Positions 12,420-25,258 of a DNA stretch of 64,000 nt are shown piece by piece (position 1 is the stretch's first letter; every line of letters starts with the position of its first letter). This stretch comes from Rhyacichthys aspro (lineage: Eukaryota > Chordata > Actinopteri > Gobiiformes > Rhyacichthyidae): the NCBI GenBank assembly GCA_036850595.1, contig CM072156.1:18031483-18095482 (forward strand). The letters run 5' to 3'. The translations under genes and the position numbers were made by a program. The notes under the pieces were generated by a model. That model did no database searches. It worked only from the letters and a program-made list of their open reading frames with translations, and was not told the DNA's origin.

Positions 12420-14500
12420 CCTAGCCATGTGTCTTTGTCTTTGTTCGTGTTTCCGTGCAATTGCATCTCCATTGTAATTAGATTCAGAAAAAACAAATGA
12501 TGGCTTTAAACATGAAACTCAACCCACTGGTTTCCAACACAATGAGCTATATTTATACAGAGCTGGAACAGGCCATAATGAGCAGGTTTTTGCACATCAA
12601 ATAAAAGAACGCCACCACGGGGGCTTGATCCTCGCTGCTGTTTTAGAGTAATCTTCTGGCCAAATCCCAGTTTATATGATCACAGCCATCTGACTGCTGC
12701 TCAATAACCAACACACACAAAGCAAGTAAAGGAGGAAGGGAAAAGAGGGGGATGGGCATCTTGAAAAGCATCCTGCATCCCTTCTGGAGCTGCTGAGGGG
12801 GAGGGGAACAGAGCCGAGAGACTTCAGATCCAAGACCGTGACTTGGACAGCCACCACTTGCAACTTGGCGTAAATACCACACTCAGGGCTTGATATAAAA
12901 GGATGTAATGTCACAGAAAATAAAATAAAAAAGTAAAAAACACACTTTATTTTGTAGTTTACTCAAATGGTGGGTAAAGACACGACCTACTGTACCTGCC
13001 GCCGTGTGCAGAGGAGTTGTGTAAGTTGTGTTTGCCTGCAGGTGTGTGTCAGGGTCACAGGCCTACTGACCCACCTTCCTCTGTCCTGCCCCAGATTAGT
13101 CCAAATCCAGCAGCTAATCCACAGAGTTCCAGGCCAAGACCTTCACCTTTCACAGTGGTCAATCCATTCAGAGACCAAACATTTTAGAGACAAATCACTG
13201 TCTTAAAAAAAAAAAGCGGTGCCATTAGAGACGATGTATGTAGTGTTTAATTCAAGAAATTACTTTAAAAAGGTGCACTGTGTAAATGAAACACGTAAAT
13301 TCAAATTATCTTTAGGTGATTTTGCCTTTTCACTTAAAATAACACTTTTGGCATTGACATTTAAAGCTCTGTAGAAAGGACAAACTCCTGTTTCTTTTTG
13401 AGCAAGGTTTAGAGTATTTCTGAATTAAGATTATTAAGTGGTGTAGAGGCCATTTTAGGTTTGGTAAATTATATATTTATTGAAATGTATTAATATTCTG
13501 ATTTATTGTAAAAGCATTTAAGTTAACTATTAGATCTTTATGTTTTGTTGTGAAATATTGTTTTTGGGTGCTATGAGTGGAGCCTTTTTAACCAGGTGTG
13601 GCATGTGTGGACTTTCTTATTCTGTGGAAATTCTGGAAGTACCTGGATGTAAGCCATCTCTAGTAAACTGTCATAAACCATATCTGTGAGTCAGGACATT
13701 GGTTCATTACTCACCTTTAAACGCATGAGTCAAGCTGAAACTAAAGCTCTGACTGCTTTAGTGGCAAACACACGTGATTTTTTTTTTTTAACTGCCGCTA
13801 CAACAATGTGTCCATGCAGGGCTGCCATAGCTGTTCACATGCTCGAAAAATGGAGAAGTGAGAGATGTGGAATTGCACTTTGCGACGAGAGTTCATGAAA
13901 AAAAAGCCAAAAAATCAAATGGTGTTGTAGTCAAAACCACATCAACTAAGACCAAGCAATGACTGTGTGTTTCTGGAAAGTACAAAACACTTTAAATCTA
14001 TGTGCCATCTATGTTATTCTAACTTCAGTAAAGTCTCCCTAAAACATCTGATGCACAGCGCAACATGACACATGACTAAACATACTAATCAAGCTGCCAC
14101 AAAAGACGCCATGGAAACACACAACAACAGCAAGCCCTTGGGGACAACTGAGCACACAAGCCAATCAGTTAAATGGAGACAACAATAATCACTCATTATG
14201 CTCTGTTTACCTTTGACCTCTGTCAGAAAAGCCTTGTGCTTACACTTTGGGGACTGTAGGAGCCTAATAAAACACAGTATAGTACTACTTTGTCCTTAGA
14301 GTGTGTCTATTATACATCATTAAAACACAGATAAGTATGTGAAGAGTCTTAGTAGACGTTTGAGGTTTATATTGTAGTATTTAAGTGAACCGCAGTTAAA
14401 GAGCAACTGCCAAGTGTGAACACACTCTAAATTCTTAATCCTGAAGAGTTAAATGAACAACTTCCATCTGTCTTCATTGTCTTTGCTAGCATTTGCCAAC
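12420..14500. other. Intergenic, nothing recognised
   Basis: No exon, RNA gene or clear element is supported. Short open frames are scattered, and a run of A residues lies near 13206. Confidence 0.5.
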
Positions 14501-14509
14501 AATCTCAAA

Positions 14510-14650
14510 GATTCAGAATCAAAGATGTTTTATTGTCATTTAACTATTTGTACAAGACATACAGAGTAATCAAAATGTTTGTTTTTTTTTCTCTCTCGCC
14601 ACAGTGTTATGGGACATGCAATAAAATCTTAATAAAGTAAAAGATGTAAA
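14510..14650. repeat. Possible fragment of a dispersed retroelement
   Basis: The stretch 'attcagaatcaaagatgttt' and then 'tattgtcattt' resembles 3'-end sequence of dispersed fish retroelements. The call rests only on recalled similarity and the boundaries are unclear. Confidence 0.25.
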
Positions 14651-15129
14651 AGATTCCTATATGCAAAAACAACGACAGAGCAAAGAATATCAGTAATTAT
14701 CAAACAGGCAATTAAAGAACATCTGCACAAACTATAATAGTATGCAGTGTATAGCAGTGAGCTCACCCTCACTCTTGACTTTCTGATGTAATTCCTTGCA
14801 ACTGTGTCAGTGTTGAGTGGGAAAAACCTGTCTAACCACAGTTGGAAATCTGTTCCCACAGACGACTCTCAGACTAATACTCTACGGCTCTCTAACCTTA
14901 AGTCTTGTGTTCTCTGACCACAGCCCCACTGCCCCACAGCCCTCACTGTGGACTTATCTGATGAACCAGCACTGAGTGGCGTTCAGGACAAGTGTGTAAA
15001 GAGTAATGTCCTCCAATGTTAAGTGTAGTCATACTAAAATGATTCAGAGTAGTAAGAGCATTGGAAATCAACCACTTTTGTTTGTCAGTGAAAAAATAAT
15101 TTAAAAAAAGAATGAGGACCAGTCCCTAA

Positions 15130-15355
15130 AACTATACTTTATACTGCCTGTTGTTATACTATACCCCACTACAATGGCAAACTAGACTATACTACACTGT
15201 ACTGCACTATACTTGACTACACTATGCGACACAGTACCACACCATACTACACCCCAAAGTACTACACTAGAGGAGTGTAGTGCACCACATTACACTACAC
15301 TACCCTAAACTCCACTCCACTATACTATACTCCACTTTGCTACACTATACAATGC
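15130..15355. repeat. Degenerate ACTA/ACTACACT simple-repeat tract
   Basis: Units such as actatact, actacact and accacact recur almost without break over about 220 bp, giving a strand strongly depleted of G. It looks like a decayed short-unit tandem repeat. No function is implied. Confidence 0.7.
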
Positions 15356-16000
15356 ATTATGTAAGTGGGAATGAAAGCTTACACTGCAATGACTAAATTA
15401 TTTGTCTAACAATATTGAAGGGAAACAAATCAGTAGGTATATACATATAAAACAAGTTTAGGTACAAGTATACAAGTATAAGCGACTCTAATAGTGGAGA
15501 GTTCTGATTTCAGTATGTGAGTAATCAGCACTGTATATATTATACCAAAACTTCAAAATTATTAATACTAAGGTATACCACTACCAGTACTAGCAGCACT
15601 ATTGTAATGTCTTGTACTTATATTTATTTGTCTCCTTACGATGCTGCCAAGTGAGTTTCTGTAATTTCACCAGAATAATTGTTCTTGTTGTTAAATTGTT
15701 ATTGAATATAACAATAATATTCAGTAAATACAGCACACTGCAACAGGTGCTCTGTTTAAGTGTCAAGAAAAACAAGAACTGGACTCTTTCAGAACATGCA
15801 ACCTGAACCTGTAAATGATCAACAAGGCACAAAAAATCTCTGTATTTATCATACATTTTAAATACTCATATGTACTCATACTTGTTCTGGGAGAGTGGTA
15901 ATGAGGGCTCTCTATGTGATGCTCCTAGAGAATATTACTATTGTTTAAGCATATTTGGTGACACAGAGTAAGGACATTTTGCATCAACAGTTCTTTAGAC
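15356..16000. other. Intergenic, nothing recognised
   Basis: AT-rich sequence with only chance open frames. I see no gene or element. Confidence 0.5.
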
Positions 16001-16059
16001 ACATTCATGCGTTCACCACAATGCAATATGACTGACTATCTTCATTGTATTACTGCTAC

Positions 16060-16560
16060 AGAAGGAGCTGAATATGAATATGCTTTCGCCACTGTTCTGC
16101 ATTGTTTTGTCAGACCATATCGGCATCTAATAAGTCAGAAATCCCTGGGTGCGTGGAGGACCTGACACAAGCTGCTCTGCTCCTTTGAAACTCGTCTTCC
16201 TTTGGTGCTTTGATATGCCAGGTGTTACTTGCCAGCATTAACCGGTGCTGTCTGTGAAGAGCCTCACTATGTGTCAGATGCAGGCCACTCAGCTCTACGG
16301 CTTTTGTTCTGCGTTGGATGGGATGATCTTGTCTGATGTGTGCTCTCCCCTGAGATCGCCCTTCCCCGCTTGAACACGGTCTTGTCCATCTGTTTGCGCT
16401 CACATACATGCAGTTTGTGTATGAAGCCTCTTCCCCTTGATCTGAGCTGTCAAGAGAGATGGAGAATAATCTTAGAGGGCATTATGAACACAAACATGTG
16501 GCCGTGCTGCAGGGATACAGCAGGTTTTGTCGTCGAGTTCACCTACATTTTGAATTATTA
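16060..16560. promoter_or_regulatory. Candidate conserved noncoding element
   Basis: About 500 bp of complex, repeat-free, moderately GC-rich sequence stands out from its AT-rich, repeat-rich surroundings. It ends in a homeodomain-like TGAATTATTAAT. No convincing protein reading exists. Conservation cannot be tested here, so this is an inference from texture only. Confidence 0.25.
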
Positions 16561-16830
16561 ATGTTTGTCAAAAGGGGGAAATGTAGGTCGAACATGTAAG
16601 AATGTTAAAGGCTGTCAGAGTCTTTGCAACAGACTCTACATTTTCTAGTATCCTTTCCTTCTTTTATCCAATTAAAAGAGAGAAGTTTAACTGTGATGTG
16701 TTGGGATGATTCAAACAATAGGGACCAGGTAAAAACTATCAGCACCTGAGCTATATTTAACTCTAAAGTAGCAAATGGATGTTACCTCAGTAGGTTATTC
16801 TAACATATTTCATCTAAATATGGTCATGAT

Positions 16831-17237
16831 CAGTGGTGGAGGAAGTACTCCATTCCACTCAATGTACTGAAGTAAAATTATATATAAGTATATAGTATTT
16901 AAGTACTTACTTTAAAATGAACTTAAAAGTATAAAAGTAAAAGTATTTGACTCAGCTGCAACAACTAAACAGTATACAATTGATTTGATTTAATTATCAG
17001 AAAGGGTAGTTGTTGCTATAGGTTTAGGTACACATTTATGTCACATTTCATTTAAGATGTTGGATATTTACAACAATTTTAAGAATTATTAATTTAGTAC
17101 AGCTATTTGCTCAAAAATTTAGTGGAGTAAAAGTTAAAGTAACCTGTTATAAATCTACCGAAGTAAAGTACAGATACTTGAAAATTGTACATAAGTACAG
17201 TACTGGATTACATTTACATCCGTCTGTTCCAACACTG
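16831..17237. mobile_element. hAT-like MITE with terminal inverted repeats and 8-bp TSD
   Basis: The element starts CAGTGGTGGA and ends TCCAACACTG, which are inverted copies with 9 of 10 bases matching. The flanks are gtcatgat (16823-16830) and atcatgat (17238-17245), matching at 7 of 8 positions, as expected for a hAT 8-bp target duplication. The interior is rich in 'aagtaaaagt' and 'agtac' motifs common in a dispersed teleost repeat. It is about 407 bp with no transposase, so it is non-autonomous. Confidence 0.75.
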
Positions 17238-17387
17238 ATCATGATTGACCAAATGTTTGATTTTGTTCTCACATAAACCATATTTATGCAGAGACAGTAC
17301 AACAGGCTTACCATCTACAGTTTTATCTACACAAATTAGACTTTGGTAACACAGTGCCCAATGGCAATGGTGTAGCACAGGACAGTG

Positions 17388-17640
17388 CAGCTAGCCTGGC
17401 CAGCCAGACCCATTTACTTTGCTAGCGTGGGGCTGAAACCCCTCTCATTGACCACAGCTTCATAACCATTTACCTAAAATGTGGTGTTGGTTTTGCTGAA
17501 AGTATGTTTTTCATATTGCATTGGTCTCTGTGAATTCTTATTGGTCATATATATGTTTATCCAATTGCATTAGGTTCATCTGCATCCATTTCTTCCTCCT
17601 AGAAATCAAACTCAAACCAAGAGGAACCAGACTAATTCTT
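17388..17640. mobile_element. Possible second MITE (TAGCCTGGC ends)
   Basis: The left part reads tagcctggccagccagacc and the right part ends ggaaccagactaatt, so the ends are partial inverted copies (TAGCCTGG against TAGTCTGG). A related pair, ttagcctggcc and aattagtctgg, lies at about 18461-18515. The family is not identified and the limits are approximate. Confidence 0.35.
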
Positions 17641-20600
17641 TGTATAAAAAAGTCCCTTCACTGCCTAATGGTGCTTATTTTTGATCATTATTCTGACTGA
17701 TCATCTCACACTGTTCCTTTTTGAATCAGTGAAATCCATACTTCAAGACCTTGTCGTAAATATTATAGACAACATTGGCCTTCAGAGCTTTTACTTCAAA
17801 GCATACATTTATTACACTCTGGTGCTGTCCTCATCTTTACTCTCTGCATTCAAAGCCACGTTTGAATTATTTTGCCATTGCTGAAAAATGTTGCTTTTAA
17901 GGAACAAGAGCACCCTCTTCCTGTTATATGTGGTAAAACATTGATTTTCAGAGTGAAGTCTATACGAATATCATAATATCATTCATTATGTGATTAGAGA
18001 CAGTGATTACCCACTTTTACACTCTTCAGGAAACAGCTAAGGTAACTTCTAAATCCTAAAGTATACTAAATTCTGCACAACAAAGCTCAATGAGATTGCA
18101 GTAGACAGTTTGAATAGTCTGCCCAGTGGCAAAGGTTTCAATTATGTCTTTTATGTAAAATGTGACAGGCTATAAATTTAACTCTCAACACTTTTTGCAG
18201 AAGTGATATGTTTTATTCTTTGACTTGACGCACTAACAGTTGCCAGTGGAGTTCCTATTTTAGTGGAGATAATCAGTTCACTGAAGCCATTTTTCTTTTT
18301 TCTCTATTTTTGTCATCCTAGTCTTTTAGTCATGTCCACACGACTAAGAAATGACCCAGAATAGAATGGACAAAGACCAAGAATAAACTGATTGAGCATG
18401 GTGATAAAGGACTGTTAATCACAGGAATGATGTCAAGAAATAAATAAGTTATAGACTCAATTAGCCTGGCCATCCATCCTAAATCTTTTTCTGCTCTATA
18501 AAAAGAATTAGTCTGGTCTCTGTGGATTCAAATAGGCATAGAATAAAGTTCCTCTGGACACAACTGGATATACAAGCAATGAGAAAAACAATGTATGAAG
18601 AAGTGGTCCAACATAATTTCTACAGAGTGGAAAATGCTGTAAAGGGAAGGGATCACAGACCGATTTTACTTCTTGAAATAAAAGGGTATGGCTTGCCAGG
18701 CCATGTGTCTTGAATGGTCTTGATCTAAAATCAAAGATGAGTATTCCCTCTGCCGAAAGAATCTCCCATTTTAGTCTGACTGAGGGCGTCTGAAGCTCAC
18801 AACTCCATCTAGTGGCACAACCTGATATAACGCACTGCATTTGAGACTTTTTACATCTTCAATTTCAAACTAAAACATCACATTGAGACTCTTTCTGCTG
18901 CAGGAGTAAGGAGAAGCTGTTGTTAGTTGCTGAGTCATACGTCCCACTGTTGAAGGCCTGTCTTCAATAGGCCCTTTTGTTACTGCTGCGGACAAAATGG
19001 CTGAAAGAGAGGGGCACAAAAATGCACACCTGTAATTACGATCTGCATTATAGCTCCTGTTCAGTAAGCTTCATGGTAAGACAGTCTCTGATACATTTGT
19101 TCAATTTTGTAGTTCACATCAAGCTGTTTTGTCTTGACCTCCTGCTTTGACCTTGTGAGGCTTTATTGCAAATCACAAGTAGTCACAAATCTGTATCTCA
19201 CACACAAAGAGAATAGTATTTAAGAGAAGAACATACCTGTATCAATCAGGCCTTTTTAACAACATGAACAACTTATAACCTGCCAGTGCTGCTGTAAAAC
19301 GTTCATACATGTGAAGGTGCATGTGATCAGATGAGGCTTTACCGCCCCCCAGTGGTGCATAGTGTGTAGGAAATATGTAAATTGTAACATGTGGAGGACA
19401 CACACTGCAGTAACAAACAGGAGAAGGGCAAAGGCAGTATGCAGTATATTTCATATTGTTTGAACTTACAAAATGGTTTCTATTTGTTCTATTAGGCTGT
19501 ATGTAGAAACCAAATAAACCAGAATGTCTCTGAAGGAACCAAATAAACCAGACTTCTGCACTTGTCTTGCATGTGAGTGAACTTTTTGAACTGCTTTGTT
19601 TTTAGTAAAACAGCAGATTTTGTCACAACATAAAACATTTGGAGTATGGCTCAAAAACCAGTCTCACTGTGTCTTTAAATTGAGGTCATAAATCAGAACA
19701 GAAGCACCTCAGATTGAAATATTTCAGTGGGAGTGACACTGTCAGTATATTTATCTCAGTTTAAAACTGTTGACAGTTTCAGAGCTCTGCTTCTGTGCCT
19801 TTATGGTGCCACAATAAAATGATGCTGCAGTCTCGAGTAAAACACTGATGCTCAGAGCTGCAGATTGCTATTCATGCTGCATAGATACTGTAGCCTCTGC
19901 TGTGATGCACCTGTCCCGGGCCTGGCTCTGCTCCAGCCACAGGGGCTCTGTGTGTCCTCTGCTTCAGAGAAAGGCGTGGTCCCCTCAGAGGTTCAGGTCC
20001 AGGACCAGGTCCAGGACCAGGCCACAGGGTTAAAACCACTGGACAGGTCCAGACAGTGTAGAGGTGTGGGGCTGTGTCTGTATCATAAAGATAAGCCTCT
20101 GTTTTATTTGGACTGTTTATCAGTGAACACCATTTCTGTGAAACATGGTGTAAATATTTAAAAAGTTGATTTTGAAGGTTAATGAAGTTTATTGTTTTGA
20201 CTGGAGACACGCCTCTTTAATCAGTCTCATGCCGCATTTCTTCAGATGTTGCAGGGTCCTGTTCCGTGAGGAGGACGTCAGATGGAGACTGCAGCAGCCC
20301 TCATTGATCCCACGCCTCGTGCCGTGGACAGAGCTGCAGTGACACCGGACAGACTTTAACACACAACACACTCACTGGGACCTGTCCCGCTCAGAGATGG
20401 GCCAAAGCCTGTATAAACCCTGCAGTGATGTTAAACAGGGTCCAGTTTATTGACTTTGAACTGAAGCTGGTCCTGAGGTGGGACACACAGATGGGTTTAT
20501 TGGAAACACAGGTTCCGCATGAGTGGCTCGTGCCCCCCGCCCCAGGGGGGTGTGGTGCTGGGTGTTAGTGCCAGATCCGCAGGTTTCCCTCTCTCTGTGT
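17641..20600. other. Intergenic, no gene seen
   Basis: No exon or RNA gene is supported. A short tandem 'caggtccaggac' repeat is present at about 19996-20024. GC content rises from about 19900 toward the promoter of the downstream intermediate-filament gene. Confidence 0.5.
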
Positions 20601-20642
20601 CTCTGAGCTGGGTCTGCGTCAGATGATGCGCGGCGCGTGCTC

Positions 20643-20649
20643 TATAAAA
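20643..20649 (+). promoter_or_regulatory. TATA box of the internexin-like gene
   Basis: TATAAAA lies 92-98 bases before the start codon at 20741, preceded by a C/G-rich block at about 20530-20552 that could bind Sp1-type factors. Transcription would start near 20673, leaving a 5' leader of about 70 bases. The spacing fits a classic core promoter. Confidence 0.65.
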
Positions 20650-20740
20650 GCACCTGTCCTGGCAGAGCTCACGCGCATCTGACTCTGTCTCCTCACTCTT
20701 CTCGCGCTCAGCTCCTCGCGCACTCAGCCCATCCAGGACC

Positions 20741-23700
20741 ATGAGTTTCTCCGGTGAACACTACAGCAGCAGCTCCTACCGGAAGATCTTCGGAGATGCC
20801 CCGCGCTCCGGGCGCGTTGCGATGAGCAGCCCGTCCCGTGCGCACTCCGCGGGGCTCCGCAGCCTCCATCACCGGTACGGGTCCCCTTCTATGTCCTCCT
20901 CCGGGATCCGCAGGTCCGCAGCGCCCCGGATGAACTTGGCCATGCACGAGCCGCTGGAGCTGTGCGCCTCCACGGCGGTAACGAACGAGATGAAGATCAT
21001 CCGCACGAACGAGAAGGAGCAGCTGCAGGGGCTCAACGACCGCTTCGTGTCGTTCATTGAGAAGGTGCACTCTCTGGAGCAGCACAACCGCGTGCTCGAG
21101 GCGGAGGTGACGCTGCTGCGGCAGCGCCACAATGAGCCCTCGCGCCTGCACGAGCTCTACGAGCAGGAGATCCGCGAGCTCCGGGCGCGCGTGGAGGAGC
21201 TGACGCACGAGAAGAGCCAGATGCACGTGGACTGCGTGCAGATGAACGACGCGCTGGAGCGCTCGAGAGAGAAGCTCGAGGAAGAGAGCCGGCAGCGCGA
21301 GGAGGCAGAGAACGCGCTCAAGGGCTATCGGAAGGACGTGGACGACGCCACGCTCGCGCGCCTCGAGCTCGAGAAGAAAGTGGAGGCTCTGCTGGACGAG
21401 ATCTCCTTCCTCAGGAAAGTGCACGAGGAGGAGCTGCACGAGCTCCAGGCGTCACTCCAGGCCACGCAGGTACCGCACGTGCACAAACATGCACCTGTCA
21501 CGAGCTCCTCCTTCTTAAAAACGGGTCCCACTAAAGTTTACTTCAGTGTCTGCTCCAAAAGCAGCACACACTCACCAGAGTCACTGAAGTGGAAAGGGCT
21601 GAACAGAGATGTAACACATAAAGTTAGTTTTATAAAGCTACCAATGCAATAGATCCACCAAATATCGATATTAAAGTTCTGTGTGATTTATACAAGAGCG
21701 TGAACGTGGCACAGTGTCCCGCTCTAGATGCGCGCGGGTAATTGCTTATAATTAATGGCACTGCAGTAACGCCTTCCTCGTGCCTCTGCTCTGCGGCACC
21801 ACGCGCCGTCACGCCCCCGCGCGCCCCTCAGAGCTGAATGTTTTCGCTCCTCTCTGGAGTTCACATATTTATGTTCCCTAGTCATGGAGCCCTTGGTACC
21901 TACAGTAAGTTTTGCGACACTTGCGTCCGTGCGTCTGCCTGTTGCCTTGGTAACAACCTTGCAGACTGCAGATCACCTACGTTTGACAAAAGCAGCACAG
22001 CACAGGGCATAGCCTATTCTGTAACTATTAAAGAAGAATTTTAATAAGTGAGAATGTTGCATAGTATCTGTCTGTCTGTGCCTTTGGGGAATGGGTGCAA
22101 AAAGTGGGGCGTGGTCGTCCTAAAGCAGTCCCTCGAGTTTAAGAAACCTCCAACTTTAACTTATGTCATTTATCGCAGCTTCAGCTACATACTTTTTTGA
22201 GGTGATGTTTGTTTAACTGCGAGTGCATTCAATTCGGGAATGGTTGTCTAAGTTATTTTTCTTACTTTATTTCTTACTCATTTATGGTCTATTCTATTAA
22301 AAGCATCTTTACAAACCACAATGTGATGCATTACTTTTCAATCAATACTATACTCTTCCTGGTTGACTTATTTGAGCTTATAAAACTAGCAGGTCTATTG
22401 TTGGAAAAGTGGACTGTAATTTCCTTTAAAAGGAGTAATTTAGTGACTGTGAATCAAACGGATGGACATCGCTTTACTGCTCTGGCAGCAAATCAATTCC
22501 TTGCAGTGAGTTGTGCACTAAAGTGTTAGTTGCTGGGTAGATTTCTCCTGGGTATCTTCAGTGCCCTGCGGGGAATATTATTGCCATGTAAGCTATTGAC
22601 AGCACAGCCCTCTTTAGCGCAGAGAGAGCTGAATCAGCAGTGCGTTCATCAGCGCAGCACATCACCTCACTGGATACTGCACACACCTTATACATAAATG
22701 TATATGGTAACAGCAGGCAGATCGAAGCAAGGGGCGGATTTGCACGCACTAGGAAAAAGATGTTAGATGTCACCTGTCTAGTTTAGAGCTTTACTGTAAT
22801 TTATGGATGGTTATGGATTCCAGGATTTCAGGTTATGAAGCTTTTTTGTCATCTGTGGTGAATCAGTGTTTTACTGCACTGTCATTTCAAATTCACTGGA
22901 TGATGCAGTCATTTTAAACTGACAAGAGATCAGAAATGTCAAACTCAAACCCTTTTGGTAAAATTAGGCCCTTTGCAATGACATTTTCTTTGCCAATACA
23001 ATTTAATCTTTATAAGTATGAATTTGAAGGAAAAAAAATATTAACAAAAACAATACTTTTTAGTGGCATAAAAAAAAGCTGATGCTAAAGAGAGAGTTTT
23101 AGAAGACTTGGAAGACTAGAAAATGGAAGGCCTCATATTCAGACTTCTATATAGGCCCATTATATATAACCCATTATTTTTATTGTTTATGACTAAATAC
23201 ATGACTATACTATTAGTGAGAGTTGTATGTGGATACACAAGGCACAACATTAAAAAGTGTATTAATGCTTACTGTCAGTGTTTCTCACTGAATCTAAAAC
23301 TGCTCTCACATCCAGGTGTCTGTGGAGATGGACATGGCCAAACCGGACCTGGCTGCAGCCCTAAAGGACATCCGGGCTCAGTACGAGAACCTCTCTGCTC
23401 GGAACCAGGCCCAGGCTGAGGACTGGTACCGCTCCAAGATCACCACGGTAACTGAGGCGGCTGCCCGAAACCAGGACGCCATCAAGCATTCCAAGGAGGA
23501 GCTGACCGAGTACCGCAGGCAGGTGCAGGCCCGGACCCTGGAGATCGAGGCTCTCAGGGGCCACAACGAGGCCCTGGAGAGGCAGATCGCCGAGATGGAG
23601 GATCGCCACAACAATGAGATCGGAGAGCTGCAGGTTAGTAGTGAAACACAAGAGCTGTCTTATTCAGATGACCAAGACAAGAGAAAATATAAGACTGACA

Positions 23701-24964
23701 GGCAGCCTACAGTAAAACCTGTACAGAAAGTTCACCCAGTAAACATTCACATATATAAGGTGTAGCATTTAGAGTAATGCACATGGAATTATCCCTCACT
23801 TTGAATCAGTGACAAAACTACATCCATATATTGTTTTTTCTTCTTCTAAATCCTTTTACCAAATTTTACTGATGAATATTACATTGCTAATAATGTTCAG
23901 TCAATCATATTAAATGTGACAAAACAAAGTCAAATGTCAAAAGTCTGTTTATTCAATTCCTCATTAGCTGTTTTTGCTGTTTTCATAGGACACCATCCAG
24001 CAGCTGGAGGCAGCCCTGCGCACCACCAAAGGAGAGATGTCCCATCACCTGCGCGAATACCAGGACCTGCTGAATGTCAAGATGGCTCTGGACATTGAGA
24101 TCGCTGCCTACAGGTCCCTTACATTTAAAATAACGCTAAAAAAAAATCATGTTTGAATACATCATTTATTTAGTGATGCAATTTCAAATGTTTGTGATTA
24201 TAAAGTTCTGTAGTCAAAATACTGCAAGATGTCCTGTAGGAGACACTACTGTAGGTGCTCACCAGATGTAGAAAGGAGGGTTGAAAGATGTAGCAGATGC
24301 CACTCAAAACTACCTTTAAGAGAGGTTTGTGTTGCATTAGTGGCAATGTCAGTTAATCTATAAAGATATTTTAAGAAATAATTGTTGACAGATACATACA
24401 CATAGGACAGATCAATACTTAGCTGCTGTGTAACATTATAAATCTGCAGCAATGTGAATGTGTGCAATGATTTGTGGTAGATGTGATCCCGGTGACACCA
24501 GATCCTTCAGTGTAGCGCTCACAGATACGCGTCGTAACAGACCGTACCCGAGGGGCGACCTATCACACTCATCCCGTTTGTGTATTTATCCCAACAGGAA
24601 GCTGCTGGAGGGCGAGGAGTGCCGCCTCAGCTCCGTGGGCGGGTCTGTGGTCCAGTCCGGCTACCCCGGCTTCTCCTACATGTCGGCCCGCAGCTACACC
24701 TTAGGAGCCTACAGGAAGTCCAGCGCCAAGCCCGAGGACGAGGAGGACGAGGAGGGAGAAGACAAGGACGAGGAAGAGGAGGGAGAGGAGGGCGAGGAGG
24801 GTGAGGAGGAAGAGGGAGAGGGAGACCAGGAGGAAGGAGAGGGTGAGGATGAGGAGGAAGAGGAGCAGGACAAGCAAAAGGGAAAGGAGAAGGAGGATAA
24901 AGATAAGGAGAAGGAGAAGAAGAAGGAGAAGGAGGGCTCCGGCGGCAAACCCAGCAAGAACTAG
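20741..24964 (+). CDS. ina: Neuronal intermediate filament protein, alpha-internexin type
   Basis: This type IV intermediate-filament subunit would build the axonal cytoskeleton. Four exons join in phase: 20741-21469, 23316-23633, 23989-24113 and 24598-24964 (TAG), giving 512 residues. The head (1-82) opens [19 protein letters not shown], as in alpha-internexin. The rod starts near [17 protein letters not shown] (about 86-102), contains [16 protein letters not shown], and ends with [20 protein letters not shown] and KLLEGEE (to about 398). The tail is very rich in Glu/Asp, then Lys, and ends GKPSKN. Head and early rod favour internexin, while the acidic tail recalls NEFL, so the paralogue is less sure than the family. 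The exon 1-2 junction cuts the rod after residue 243, where I know of no intron in mammalian INA, NEFL or NEFM. The start has a good context (ccaggaccATG). Confidence 0.88.
21470..23315 (+). other. Intron 1 of the internexin-like gene
   Basis: A 1.85-kb intron with GT and AG ends. It starts GC-rich and becomes AT-rich. No embedded gene is recognised. Confidence 0.6.
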
Positions 24965-25076
24965 ATGGCTTTTGTCAGTGTTATCAGCAAATCATTACCA
25001 ACAGTCATTAATGTCAAGGCCGTAGTCATCAGGCACTTTGAGTGGGACACGCCTCCATCCCCTTCATAAATATTCA

Positions 25077-25237
25077 CTTTAAAGCAACACTGTGGAACTT
25101 TTCACCAAGTACAAAGCTTCTGAAATCAACACAGTCATCACCAGATCTTTCCACACATCTTATATTTCTAAGATGAGTTTGCAGCAGTCACTTCACTGGG
25201 AACTAATCCTTAAAAGTGACACAGTCTTGCTTTAAAG
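25077..25237. mobile_element. Small TIR element (MITE), TTAA-centred ends
   Basis: The left end CTTTAAAGCAACACTGTG and the right end CACAGTCTTGCTTTAAAG are inverted copies with 17 of 18 bases matching. TTAA lies inside each end. The length is about 161 bp with no coding capacity. It is related to the element in the mxd1 intron at 7361-7479. Confidence 0.65.
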
Positions 25238-25258
25238 TGTCTCTTCCAATAACCAGAG

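Noticed and set aside
20708..21439. 243-codon open frame on the minus strand opposite the first internexin exon
   Set aside because: It is the shadow of GC-rich, Leu/Glu-rich coiled-coil coding sequence. Its translation is a repetitive Leu/His/Arg string and there is no splice or domain support.
20741..24964. Calling the filament gene nefl
   Set aside because: The acidic tail suggests it, but the head [17 protein letters not shown] and the rod start [17 protein letters not shown] are internexin-type. I kept ina with a note on doubt.
24709..25025. Ser/Pro-rich minus-strand frame and Arg-rich plus-strand frame over the acidic tail
   Set aside because: Both are products of the purine-rich GAG/AAG tract. 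The tail frame joined in phase with the rod is the real one.
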